Of a stretch of DNA of 64,000 bases, positions 10,601-21,686 are shown one piece after another (the first letter of the stretch is position 1; the number at the start of each line of letters is the position of its first letter). The notes under the pieces are model-generated. The model did no database searches. It saw only the letters and a list, made by a program, of their open reading frames with translations, and was not told the DNA's origin. Origin of the DNA: Humulus lupulus. Taxonomy: Eukaryota; Streptophyta; Magnoliopsida; Rosales; Cannabaceae. The stretch is from positions 75,241,665 through 75,305,664 of the forward strand of contig NC_084794.1 of the NCBI RefSeq assembly GCF_963169125.1, given 5' to 3'. Made by a program: the position numbers and the translations under genes.

Positions 10601-12836
10601 TGTAATGCCCCGAATTCTCTGGGAGGGCCATACTTGCTTAATTATGTTATTAATTGATTAAATGCATGTATATATTGATTATATTATGATATGATGTGAA
10701 ATGCATGCATATGTGTCCATATTTCTTATTACAGGGGTGTGATGGTAATTTGGCTCGTTGAGGGTAAATTAATTATCTGTACGCATGTTGGTGATATATC
10801 TTGAGACCAAATTATGATGTGGGTTTGTTCGAGCCATTTGGCATGAGACGATCAAGGAATGTTAATTATCGGTTTGGTCATAACAGGCTTAAGCTCGGGG
10901 CTCGGGGTGAGTCTCCGGGTGCTTTTAATGATTAGAGTGTTACCGGGCATTAAAGGGTAACGGGATGTGAAATATTGGTGTTTGAGAATATTGAGATTAG
11001 CGGGAATTGGGAAGCGTTAATTATCATTAACGGTGTAGGTGGAAAGTGCCAAGATTATCCTTGAAGTGGCTTAGAATCTTTAAGAGACCTAGGGGTATAA
11101 TGGTCTTTTGGCTTGGATATATATGATGTTTAGATGGCTGTAAAAACAGAACCAAAAACAGAGTTCCCTTCTTCTCCTTCCCGTACCTTCTCCTTCCTTC
11201 ATTTTCCTTGTGAGTTTTTGTGATCTTGTTGAGGATTTGAGCTTGGGAGCTAGGCTTTGGTACTTGGGGAGAGTGTTCCACTGTGGAAGAGCACCATAAC
11301 CTGAACTTGAGGTAAGCTTTTAGCCATTAGTTTCCATGTATGCTCTGTTTTCGTTCTAAGATTTCAGCTCTTGATTTTGGTGTGGAAAGTTGAAATCAAG
11401 GGGAGTTCTTGTGGTGTTTTACTTGGGTTATGATGGGGGAAAGTTATGGGTGATGTTTGGAGGTTTAAAAGGGTGTTTGAAAGAGGTTTGGGTGGTGTTT
11501 AAACTGGGTTTGAAGGTTTGGTTCTAAGAGAAATCGTAGAGGAAGAAAAACAGGGGTTTTGGCTGAACTGGTTGTTACGTCGCGGCATGGCCAGGGAGAG
11601 CTGCGGCCCTTGGTGAAATCTGAGTTTGGGCGCCTCTGTTTGAGGGGCGGGCCACGGCATGGCCAAGGAGGGTCACGGCCCTTAAGGAATTTTTGGCCAA
11701 AGAGGAGTTTTTAGCATGGGGATTCAAGCCTAAGGCCTCGGGATTTAACCTACTACCCGGTTGAGTAGTGTTTGAGGTCCCGGAGGTTAGGTTTTGGTTT
11801 GGGAACCTTTTATTATTCATTTTATTGATGGAATCCCATATTTGGTTATGACCAGGTAACCGCTAAAGGACCAAAAGGTTGATCGTTCTCAGGGCTGTTC
11901 TTATATTCATTCTTGCTCGAACCCGAGGTAAGAAAACTGCACCCAAAGTGAGACATGCATGGATATTTGTGAGGCATGTTGACTGTATAAATATGGACAT
12001 GGATTGAATACAGAATCGACAAAAGTGTTAGTATCAGCTGTGAAGCTATGACTTATTTGTCAGGTTCGGTAGTGATACTGGACACAAGTCAGGTAGCGCT
12101 GATTTATTTGTCAGAACGGCCTTAGGGTGAATCATGCAAGCCAACAGAGATTAGATCTAATCGACTAATAGCATTGAATGACTCAAGGAGCATTAATTCC
12201 TGACCGACCCTGAGGGTCGATGAATAAACAGAGCTTGGAGGCTAGTGGCTTACCTAGCAGCCACTCTCCCGCTAGAAAATAGAGCTTGGAGGTTAGTGGC
12301 TTACCTAACAGCCACTCTCTCGCTAAAATCATGTGTTGTTCATTTTCTTGTTTGAAATATTTATGCTCAGTGTGATTATAATGATAATCATTTGATAATG
12401 TTTATGAAAAGTGTTATGTTTTCTTGCTGGGCTTTGGCTCATGGGTGTTATGTGGTGCAGGTAAAGGGAAAGAAAAGCTCACCTAGCCTTGAGTGGAAAG
12501 CTGATGCGGTGTTGTGTAAATATGCGGCCACTTGACCACCACGGCCAAGGAGTTCTCAGAGGAACTAGGGTGTTTACCCTATTTTTGCCGCTTAGGTCGG
12601 CGGGATTGTAAATTTAAAACTATAATGACCATTTTGTACTGAGAACCACTTGTAAATGTTTTGTTTAGCTCAGCAGAGCAGTTTGTAATAAAAATCTCCA
12701 TTTCCTTTTCATTGGTTTTATACCTTAACCTGTTAATTACACTTAGAGCACGTTTTTGACCAAAGGACTCAGGTAGTGAGTTAAATTTCTGGTCCACCGT
12801 TCACCGTAACTGTTCTTGGGTAGCCAGGGCGTTACA
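10601..12836 (+). mobile_element. Solo LTR (2236 bp) of a long-LTR gypsy family
   Basis: It starts TGTAATGCCCCGAATTC and ends GCCAGGGCGTTACA. It is flanked by a perfect 5-bp target duplication GTCAT (10596-10600 and 12837-12841). No internal coding region is present, so it is the product of LTR-LTR recombination. Terminal forms TGTAAYGCCC...GGGCGTTACA with long LTRs are typical of tRNA-iMet-primed gypsy (Tekay/Del-like) families. The family assignment is an inference. Confidence 0.92.
12231..12332. repeat. 51-bp tandem duplication inside the solo LTR
   Basis: GAGCTTGGAGG(C/T)TAGTGGC begins at 12231 and again at 12282, each followed by TTACCTA(G/A)CAGCCACTCTC. Confidence 0.88.
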
Positions 12837-13174
12837 GTCATGTCGGTCAAGGTTTATAGATAAGGTACAAACTAGCCACCTTACTCCAAGACCAGCTCGA
12901 AGCAGGTAGATACCATCGAGGCTGTTATATTTCGAGCTTGTACTCTTTTATGCTCGGGCTACTTGATCCGAAGACACCCGTCTATGGATATACCCCGATG
13001 CTATGTCTTTCGAGTTTAGAAAGAACTTTGAGGTTAAATGTCTTCGAGGTTGCCATCTTGATTCGAAGGTTTAACATCTGGACCATGAACATGTGTTTTA
13101 GACATCTCGAGCTCACACTTGACGAGTCCAACTTTCGAGGTCACAATCTCTGGTCTTGAAATCTGGGTGTAACA

Positions 13175-13402
13175 TTTTTCCCCCTCAAAAGTATTAGTTC
13201 GAATCCTATAAGAAGGAAACTTTTGAACTACTTCCTTCGGGAACTGTTCTGTCACACACTCGAGTATGTTCACGCGTCAGCTGGGTATTGCTCACTCAAT
13301 GTACTTGAGTGCCTTGAAACTCTGCCCACGCCTATCTGCCTGCCATCCTTTTGTGGTACTATCATTTCATTTGTCCCTGACCGTTAGATCTGATACGGAA
13401 TC
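13175..13402 (-). other. Polypurine tract and 3' internal end of Tat copy F
   Basis: TTTTTCCCCCTCAAAAGTAT directly follows the LTR and is the reverse complement of the polypurine tract. The next 200 bp match the stretch of element D at 44395-44610 that lies upstream of its antisense-gene TATA box. The copia insertion at 13403 cuts it off before that box. Confidence 0.82.
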
Positions 13403-15060
13403 TGTTATATTATTTTATAATATAATGTAATATTATATTATATTATATTATAATATAATATAATGTTTTAACTTAAATAAAAGTGACAAAGAGTGTCACA
13501 TATTGTAACATATAATAGAGAGTTAAAATATTTAGATATATGATATATATCAAAATAATGTAACATATTTGGTGTTACAAATTTTTAACTTCCAAATATT
13601 ACCCTATATTGTGTAAATTTGTTGTTACACAATATTGAGATAAATTTCATAAAGCCATATGTGATATGGCTGTTAGAGATATGATTTTAACCCCAATAAT
13701 GTGTTTTGGGAGTTACAAAATCATTTGGGAGGGTTTGGAACCGTTTGCAAAAAAAACACATTTTTTAGTGCTGAAAATGGTCGGTGGCCGCAGCCACGGA
13801 ATGTTGGTGGTCGCGGCCTGTGGGACAGAGGCTAGTGGTCGCGGCCACAGGCTAAAAACTGACCATTTTTTCAATTTTTTCAATCTTTGTTGAATAGCTC
13901 AAAAAACCCAAATAACTCCTAAATCTTATTTTTAATTCCATATTAATCCAATTAAACATTGATAACAGCCATGGGGGTTGGTGGAATTTGAAATTCAAAG
14001 GGTGTCTCTAAACTCTATAAATAGGAGCCTATAGCTCACTTGTAAGACACAACATTTCTATCCATTAGAGCACTTGGCTAGAAACACCTTGAGGCTTGAT
14101 AATTCCAGAAAGCATTTCCTATAATCTGTGAGAGATCCCTTAGTTCTTGAGTTAGGGGGAAATACGCTTTTGGATAAAGATTTCAAACCTTGCTCAAGTT
14201 GGTGATCCCCAACACTCTTCACTTTGGTAGTGTGAGTGAGAGTTGTTTATCTTTTGTTTCTTGTTCCTTTCTTTCATTCTATTGGTTTTCACCTTTATAT
14301 TGTTCTTCTCTATTTACTTGTATTTCTTGGTGAAGAGTTGCAATCTTTTCTTTTCTTTTGTTTCAAACACATTACTTTATTTGTAACCTTTTGCTTAGAG
14401 TTGTATTTTACTATTCTCTTCTTCTTCATCATCTTCTTCATTTTCTTTGTTTATTTGTAATTTTCAGTTATAGAGTTGTAACTCTTTTTAATCAATCATT
14501 ATTTATTTGTAATATATTGCATAGAGCTGTAATTTATTATTATTTCCATTGAGGAAAAATATATATTTTCCTAACATTCAAAAGCTTATCCCTTGTTTAT
14601 TTCAATGGAAGGTGAGACCATCAAGATCATGAACCAAGACCTAGTGAGGTTGGATAGGTTTGATGGGTCCAATTTCACTAGGTGGCAAGACAAGGTAAGA
14701 TTCCTTTTGACCACTCTCAAAATCTCCTACATTCTAGAATCCATTCTAGAAACTCTCCCAACGCCACTGACAAGGACACTCCCGAGGAGGTGGAGAAGAG
14801 AAGGAAGAGGGAGGAGGACAATCTCCTTTGTAGGAGTCATATCCTAAATGCCCTATCCGATAGGCTCTATGACCTATACACCGAGACCAAATCGGCCAAG
14901 GAGATATGGGATGCACTTGAGAAAAAGTTCAAGGCGGAAGAGGAAGGTACCAAAAAGATTTTGATATCTCAATACTTCGATTTCAAATTTTTTGGTGATA
15001 AACCTATTCTTCCTCAAATTCATGAATTGCAAATAATTTTTAACAACCATAATAACGTAA
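13403..15060 (+). mobile_element. Ty1/copia fragment: 5' LTR and part of gag
   Basis: A 1175-bp LTR (13403-14577) begins TGTTATATTATTTTATAATA and ends TTTTCCTAACA, with a TATA box at 14016-14023. The first 60 bp are nearly pure A/T and palindromic. Only 27 bp separate the LTR end from the gag ATG, and I see no TGGTATCAGAGC primer site there. The element is lost after about 150 gag codons, where a truncated LTR begins. The junction is not sharp (about 15035-15065). Confidence 0.75.
14605..15060 (+). pseudogene. copia gag, UBN2-type, truncated and frameshifted
   Basis: It begins MEGETIKIMNQDLVRLDRFD, then GSNFTRWQDKVRFLL, the conserved opening of plant copia Gag (UBN2 family). A frameshift near 14755 moves the homology into another frame, where LSDRLYDLYTETKSAKEIWD and EKKFKAEEEGTKK follow. 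Sequence after HELQ is not recognisable. Gag would coat the RNA. This copy keeps only the N-terminal half, with no zinc knuckle, protease or RT. Confidence 0.82.
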
Positions 15061-16425
15061 AATAAGAACAACCCTCGAGCACGATCCCGGTATCGAGCCC
15101 TTAGTGATAACCTAGTCATAACCATAATATGGGATTCCATCAATAACGAGCAAATAAAGGCTTCTGGACCGAGTCCTAGCCTTCGAGACCTCGAATTCTA
15201 CTAAACTAGGTAGTAGAATCGATCCTGAGCCCTTCGGAATGAATTCCCATCATTAAAAACCCACAGTCGCCAAAACAGCATAGGCATGTCGTGACCTGCC
15301 CTTGAGGGTCACGACACGCCTGTCAAGTTAGAGGCCCCCTTTTTCCTAGGAATGGGACATGGGCCACGACCTTCCCTTGAGGGTCATGATGCGTCTCCCA
15401 AATAGAAGCCCCCAAGGACCCTGGGTTTGGTTGGGTCGCGGTGCCCCAAGAACAAGGCCACGACTTGACCCTGAGAACTCAGAATTCCTTGATTTTTCTC
15501 CAGCCAACTCAATCAAAACCACCCCAAATCCATCCAAAAAAAATAATTAAATCCTTAGAATGGTATCAGCATAATATCAGTACCAAAACCTAACCTAACC
15601 TAAAACCTGATTAGAAACCCATCAAAACTCAACAATCCATTACTTGAGCTACAAGCTCAAGAACACAAAAAACCTCTAACTGAATTCAATTTAAATAGAG
15701 GTTAGAACCTTACCTCAGCTATGATTTAAGTCTCCCTAGCTGTAGCTAATCCAATCTCAAGCTTAGGTCTTCAATCTCTCAAGCTTCAACCAACAATTTC
15801 TCCCTAATTCTCGAATAATTCCCTTAGAAAAAGTTGAGAGAGAGAGTGAGTCAGTTGGGAGCTACTGCTAACAAAGTGTTTAAGTGTTTTGTTTGTTTAT
15901 GGCTTAAGTAATCTTAAGCTAATCCTGAGGCTCGGGGTACCAAAAATGTTCCTGAAGGCAAAATGGTCAAAATATCCAGTATTCCCTCCTAATCTTACTA
16001 ACTCCAAATATATGCTAAATTATTCATTCCCATTACCTGATACTGAGCTAAATACCTAAAATACCCCTTGACTCACTCTGAGTCAGGTATTGGGTCCCAT
16101 TGTGAGTTTCCCGCTAACTTGCTCCCTAGGATCGTCTCGTGCCAAGTATCCCAAATAAACCCACATAATAATGTAGTCTCTCACGTATAACACATATATG
16201 CACATATATACAATTATGCCCATAACGGGTCAAATGAAAAAAAAATCCCTTCTAATAAGAAACGAACCCACATGCATACTTAATAGTCCTAAACAAGTTA
16301 TATTATCATATAATTCACATAGTCACACTATCATACAAAAATATATCATATAAGCATATAATTCCATATATTTCCATCCCCCTAATCATGGCCATAAACC
16401 TTATTAAGTAATTTGGGGTGTTACA
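15061..16425 (-). mobile_element. Truncated long LTR, relative of the 10601-12836 solo LTR
   Basis: The right end (GGGGTGTTACA at 16425) is the reverse complement of an LTR start TGTAACACCCC. The reverse complement matches the 10601 LTR in several blocks, for example TGATGGAATCCCATAT, and at the CTGAGGTAAG-like donor. Homology stops at the position equal to about 11906 in that LTR, so its last 0.9 kb is missing. Confidence 0.75.
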
Positions 16426-17758
16426 GTTATGGTGCATTTAAATTTTCCTCAAAATTTTGTATCTTTATTTATGCAATGCCTTAATTTTGTGACTATTAAA
16501 TTTTGCATAAATGGTAAAGTTTGTGGGCATGTTGTCCCTACTATATTGATTTGTCAAGGTGATCCGTTATCACCTTATCTTTTCCTTTTGTGTTCTGAAG
16601 GGCTTTCCTCTGCCCTAAGGTTAAAAGATAACATTGGGTTACTTAATGGTATTAAAATTTCACGAAATGCACATGGTATTTCTCATTTACTATTTGCGGA
16701 TGATAGTTTACTTTTTTTACTATAAATATTAATTATTTTATTGATATTGAAGATAATTTAGATATTTATAATAAGGTTTTGGGTCAATTAGTTAATTTTA
16801 CTAAATCCTCTGCCTTTTTTCTCCAAATAAAATGTCTCTGATTCTGCTATGTTTCTAGAACTCTTAGGTCTTGAGAATAAACCATTTATTAGTAAATATT
16901 TAGGCCTTCCTAAATGCTTTAATAGATCTAAAAAGTTTTCGTTTGATTTTTTAGTAGACAAGGTTAAGCTTTTGTACATTTTTGAAATAATAAATCTTTC
17001 TCTAAGGCTAGTAGAGAAGTTTTACTTAAGGCAATTAGCCAGGCTATACATTTTTATGCAATGTCATGTTTTAGGATTCCTGTAAGTATTTGTAATAAAA
17101 TAGAATCTTTAATGACTAAGTTCTGGTGGGGCTCAACATGAGCTAATAATAAGATACACTGGAAAAAGTGATCATCTTTACATTGTTCTAAGTTTTTTTG
17201 GGGCCCGGGGTTCAGATCTTTAACTCATTTTAATCAGGCACTGTTAGCAAAACACGCTTGGAGAATCGTTCAAAACCCTAATTCCTTATTAGCTAGAATT
17301 TTAAAATCTAGATATTTTAACCTAAAAATTTTTTTAGAGGATAAAAAAGTTCATTCTCCTTCTTTTATTTGGAAAAGTCTACTTTGGGGAAGAGACCTTC
17401 TTAATAGGGGCTTAATATGGAAAATTGGAAATGGTAATTCATTTAGATCTACTTGAGACTATTCGATTCTGAATTTTTGGTATATATCATATGAATGGTA
17501 GACCTCCCCACCTTCAGATTTTATTTCTTTTTTTATTTCTCCACATGATTGTTGGGATGTTGATAAATTGAATAAATATTTTTATGTTGATATTGTGTCC
17601 CTTCAATTCTTATTATTCCTCTTACTTCCTTACGTAAAATTGATTCCCTTATTTGGAGCCAAACTTCTTTAGGACTATTCTCTGTCAAATCTGCTTATCA
17701 TCTTACTGTGTCCTCTAATCTTGCTCATTCTTCTTCGAATCAGAATTGTTCTAAAAAA
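16426..17758 (+). pseudogene. L1-type LINE: reverse transcriptase and zinc-binding end (fragment)
   Basis: The translation shows [20 protein letters not shown] and the non-LTR RT active site [13 protein letters not shown]. Next come SKYLGLPKCF, KFWWGS, a LAKHAWRI block and a GLFSVKSAYHLTV segment that resembles the zf-RVT domain. The 5' part (endonuclease and RT start) is absent. Several stops and frameshifts occur after 16720. The fragment is cut at 17758 by element B. A LINE RNase H and 3' end resume at 29191. Confidence 0.88.
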
Positions 17759-18576
17759 TGCAGGTCACCTAGATTTCGAGACCAGAGGTTATGACCTCGA
17801 AAACTGGACTCGCAAGTGTGAGCTCGAAATGTATAAAAACATTGTATGGTCCAGCTGTAAGATCTCTGAAGTAAAAAAACGACCTCGAAGATGTTTAACC
17901 TCGGGATACTTTCTGAGTTTGAAATGACATGACGTTGGGATACATCCATTATCGATTGTCTTCGAATGAAACAGTCCGAGATTGGGAAGTTCAGTCTTAA
18001 GTATGGTATCTTCGAAAGTGTCAATCTACTCCGAGCATGTCCTGAAGTAGGGTGGCAAGCTCGTAGCAGTACCATAAGTCTTGACAGCCACAGGGTCGAT
18101 CGCTGATCTCGAAGATCTGATGAGTCATCTGGGATAGCCCGTTACGTATGAACATATTTATTGTTGTATAATCCCAACATTTAAGGGACATTATTTAGTC
18201 TGTTATCCATTCCTGATTCTTGTGGGACGTTTCCATATATGTAGGAGATATTGCATTTAATGTCATTATTTAAATTGATATACAGAATATCTTTCCGAGA
18301 TATGTGGGAATGAACTTTGTAACCTCCCCTATAAATAGAGGAAGAATGACCACTTGTAAGGGATGAAATTTTTTTGGCTGGAGAATAATTTCTGGGTAAT
18401 TCATCTCTGAAGAATTTCCAAAAATCCATAAGCCTTAATGACATAGACTTGTGGACTAGGCAAAGTTAACTGCTGAACCATGTAAAAACCCTCTTGCTTT
18501 TCTTTTTTATTCATTCGCACCATAGTTACATTGTTTAATTGCTCTACGATTTAATTGACGAAAAACGATATCAACA
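17759..18576 (+). repeat. 5' LTR of element B
   Basis: It is about 818 bp. The start is decayed (TGCAGGTCACCTAGATTTCG against the family's TGTTACACCCAGATTTCG) and the end is CGATATCAACA. The TATA box TATAAATA is at 18330-18337. Confidence 0.87.
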
Positions 18577-18577
18577 G

Positions 18578-18598
18578 TTTGGTGCTTTCATTGAGAGC
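18578..18598 (+). other. Primer binding site, element B
   Basis: TTTGGTGCTTTCATTGAGAG follows the LTR after one base. It is identical to the C copy. Confidence 0.77.
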
Positions 18599-18653
18599 AT
18601 TAAGTAGTACGTACGTGAGTCTATTCAGTCGAAGAAGCCTCCCTGAATCAACT

Positions 18654-21600
18654 ATGGTCGCGAATGATCCCAATATTCCTGAGGAGTAAATCTTAGAGGA
18701 AGTTGACTACCCCCAGTGCCCTGGGAAGCAGCCGATGATGAATTCGGACCCAGATGAAAGGAGTGGGTTCTCTGACTCTCGAGGATCACCTGCACCACCG
18801 GCCCCCAGAGAAGACGAGGACATGTACTACAACCATGAGCAATATGTCCTTATTGTGGAGCTTGTAAATCGTCAATTGCGAAAGCAGTTGGTGGAGGCCA
18901 AGAAACGTAACGAGGAGCTAGCCAGATTGGCTGCTGAGGCGCAGGCGGCTCAGCCTCCCCCCCCCCCCCTCCGCCTGAGGCCCAAGCTCCACCTCCGCGA
19001 GATGTTCATGTTCCACCACGTAGTCCTCGTGGGCGACCTCGCAAAAATGCTGCCACGCGAAGGACGGAGCAACCTCCGCCACCTATAGAACAGCTTGCTC
19101 CCTCAAGGCCCTGGAGAAGTACCCGGGCTGGGGCTCCTGCCAACTCAACTACTGAGGTACCGGCCAAAATTGGGAATAACCGTGCCTCCGCGGAGGCTCT
19201 GACCCAAAATCTCGATAACACGCAGAACGTTCCTGAACCAGCACAGGAAAACTCGGGACCTTCTAGGCCCCATAAAGGATGGTAGCCACCATCAACTATA
19301 AGGCACCCACCATCGCCGATAAGATATCCCTCTCCAACTCGGAGAAACACGCAACTGACTTAGGGTGATAGAGAAAGGTGAGCGGGGCGAAAACATTGGA
19401 ATGGGGAGACCGCTAGGGGGCATAGAGGTACCCAACCCACAAGAAGCCATGTTTCTCGGTCTCACACTATTGAGACGAGACAACCAGAAAGGAACCCATC
19501 TCGAACCAACCACATAATGAACCATATTAGTGAAGGCTCAAGGGACACTAGATCGGTCAGTATGTATGACCAGGGATACAGAAATACTGGGAATCGAAGG
19601 GGTCATCCAGATTTGCAGGAGACCTGAACCAAAATTGGGGTAATGATAACCCTTCGAACCTAGACCTGAGGGATCACCTCAATGGACGTAAAAATCCTAT
19701 GCAGAGGTGCGAAGCTGGAATTGTGATCAATGATAACCAGTTTCAAGTCAGACCCCCGTTGATCCAGTCCGAGAAAGGATTGAACAACTGGAAAGAGCGT
19801 TCAGGCTCTTACAAAATGAACGAGGTCGGGATCGGGATGAAGATTTTGATGAGGAACTTGAACCCTTCGCCCCCCCATATCTCCAACACCCTGTTTCCTC
19901 AAGGGTTATGAATTCCTCATGTCCCACCATTTGATGGGAATTCAGATCCATACAGTCATTTGAGTATGTTCAATACAATTATGAGAGCGAGTAACGTGGG
20001 CTACGAGCTTAGATGCATGCTGTTTCCAGCCTCGCTCACAGGACCAGCAAAATACTGGTTTGAAAAATATAAGAGGCATTCAATTGCTTCTTGGGATCAA
20101 TTATCCAGAGATTTTAAGAAGCAATTCAGGGCCATGATTGGAATAAGGCCCGTGGTCAATTTGGAAGTCACCCGAGCTCATGACGTAGATGACAGTGGTA
20201 ATTTGATGGCTGTCCGAGCTGGGGTAATGCCTAGAAGTCCTCTCTGGGAAGATATGCAAAGGAAACCCGTGAGGTCCTTAACCGAGTTCAATCAACGAGC
20301 TCAGAGGTTTGTTAATGTAGAAGAGGCGAGGTCAGCGTTGAATATGGCCTCTCAGCCCATAACTACAACAACAAACGTAAACTCTGCCTCGACCTCGGCA
20401 GACCCTACTGCCTCGAAACCCCCTGTGGATAACCCTTCTAAAAGAAAGAAGAATGAAGGGAATAATCCCGAGGCAGAAGGGGGAAAGAAGAAGAAAGGGG
20501 AAAGATATTTCTCCATGTACAAAGTGTATACCAAGCTGAATGAGTCTCGGGAAAATATCTACCTGGCTAATGAAAACCAGGTCCCTTTTAGTCGTCCGGA
20601 CCCCAAGAGGAACTAGAAAGCAAAGAGAGATTCTAGTAAATACTGCAGATTCCATAGAGATATCGTACACACAACCGATGAATGCAGGCAACTAAAAGAC
20701 GAGATTGAAGGCCTGATCTCGAGAGGATATTTCAGGCAATATGTAAGAAACCAAAATCCCAATCAGGATTCTACCAGTCAGAGGGCAGCTGCACCAATGC
20801 CTGCCCAAAACAATAACTCCCGAGCAAGGGAAGACGAGAGACCCCCTCCGATTGATGGAGAAGATGTTGTAACCATCTCGGGGGGACCTCATTTCGTAGG
20901 ATCGGGCAGGAATGCCCAAAAAAGATACGTGAATGAGCTGAAAATTGGTGACAGGCCCCCTTACGAACCCGGACCCAGGGCTCCGAAACACCAAAGGGTT
21001 GAATCTCAACCTATAAATTTTACTGAGGACGACGCATCTCATGTGCAGTCTTCTCACAATGACCCGCTGGTCATCACCCTTCAGCTCGCGAATAAGAGGG
21101 TTTATCGAGTCCTGATTGATAACGGGAGCTCAGTGAATATCCTCTATAAGGCCACCTTAGAAAAGATGGGACTCACGCTTCATGGCCTAAAGGCCTGTGC
21201 AACGACATTGTACGACTTTTTAGGAGAAGGGATTGCCTGTATGGGATCTATTGAACTCCCTGTAACCTTGGGTGACTACCTGGTCTCGGCAACCAAGATG
21301 ATGGAATTCGTTGTAGTAGATCTACCATCGACCTACAACGTAATGCTCAAGAGACCCGCCCTAGTAGAGTTGGGGGCAGTTTCGTCTGTAAGGCATTTGG
21401 CCATGAAGTTCCCGACTTCTAGTGGCATCGGGACACTGAAAGGAGACCAGCTCACAGGAAGGGAACGCTATAGCATTTCCATTAGAGGAAAGAAACAGAA
21501 AAGTGCACAAACACTTGTCATGATTTAGAATAAGGACAGAATAGTCTTCGAGATAGACGAAGAAATTGATCCAAGAATAGAGGAAAGAGCTGACCTCGAG

Positions 21601-21677
21601 CCATTAGAAGAGCTCGAAGAAGTCAGGACCCCCCGAAGACAGTGAAAGTAGGGAAAAACCTTCCAGAAGAAACGAAA
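18654..21677 (+). pseudogene. gag-protease of element B (broken)
   Basis: The ATG at 18654 opens MVANDPNIPEE and hits TAA at 18687-18689. A long C run near 18960 brings a frameshift, and several stops follow to about 19900. From 19960 the gag core is readable (FPASLTGPAKYWFEKY). It then lacks about 25 residues, in frame, that in C hold the ETLKSYLTRF block (join near 20150). The zinc knuckle is YCRFHRDIVHTTDEC and the protease site LIDNGSSVNILYK. A stop at 21526-21528 interrupts the linker before the TAG at 21678. Some of these lesions are private to B. Confidence 0.9.
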
Positions 21678-21686
21678 TAGAAATTA
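21675..21686 (+). promoter_or_regulatory. Protease/RT boundary stop, element B
   Basis: The codons are AAA TAG AAA TTA, with TAG at 21678-21680. This is the position of the readthrough-type stop of A and C with CAA changed to AAA. A second stop at 21708-21710 (AAC TAG GAT) is shared with C but not A. Confidence 0.5.

Larger units (their letters stand above)
10106..13174 (-). repeat. Tat LTR of copy F, interrupted by a solo LTR
   Basis: Without the 2.24-kb insertion the LTR is about 828 bp, matching the other Tat LTRs. It begins TATTGATGCC (decayed TGTTGACG) and ends CTGGGTGTAACA, with a TATA box at 10347-10354 (minus strand). It has a primer site and gag on its left and a polypurine tract on its right, so it served as the 5' LTR of one body and the 3' LTR of another. 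Confidence 0.88.

Noticed and set aside
13781..13850. GC-rich repeats (GGTCGCGGCC) as a CpG-island promoter of a host gene
   Set aside because: They lie within the copia LTR upstream of its TATA box. Similar repeats occur in the 10601 and 15061 LTRs.
14236..14552. Hydrophobic plus-strand frames near 14.3 kb as a membrane protein
   Set aside because: They are T-rich LTR sequence of the copia element, giving Phe/Leu runs without any domain.
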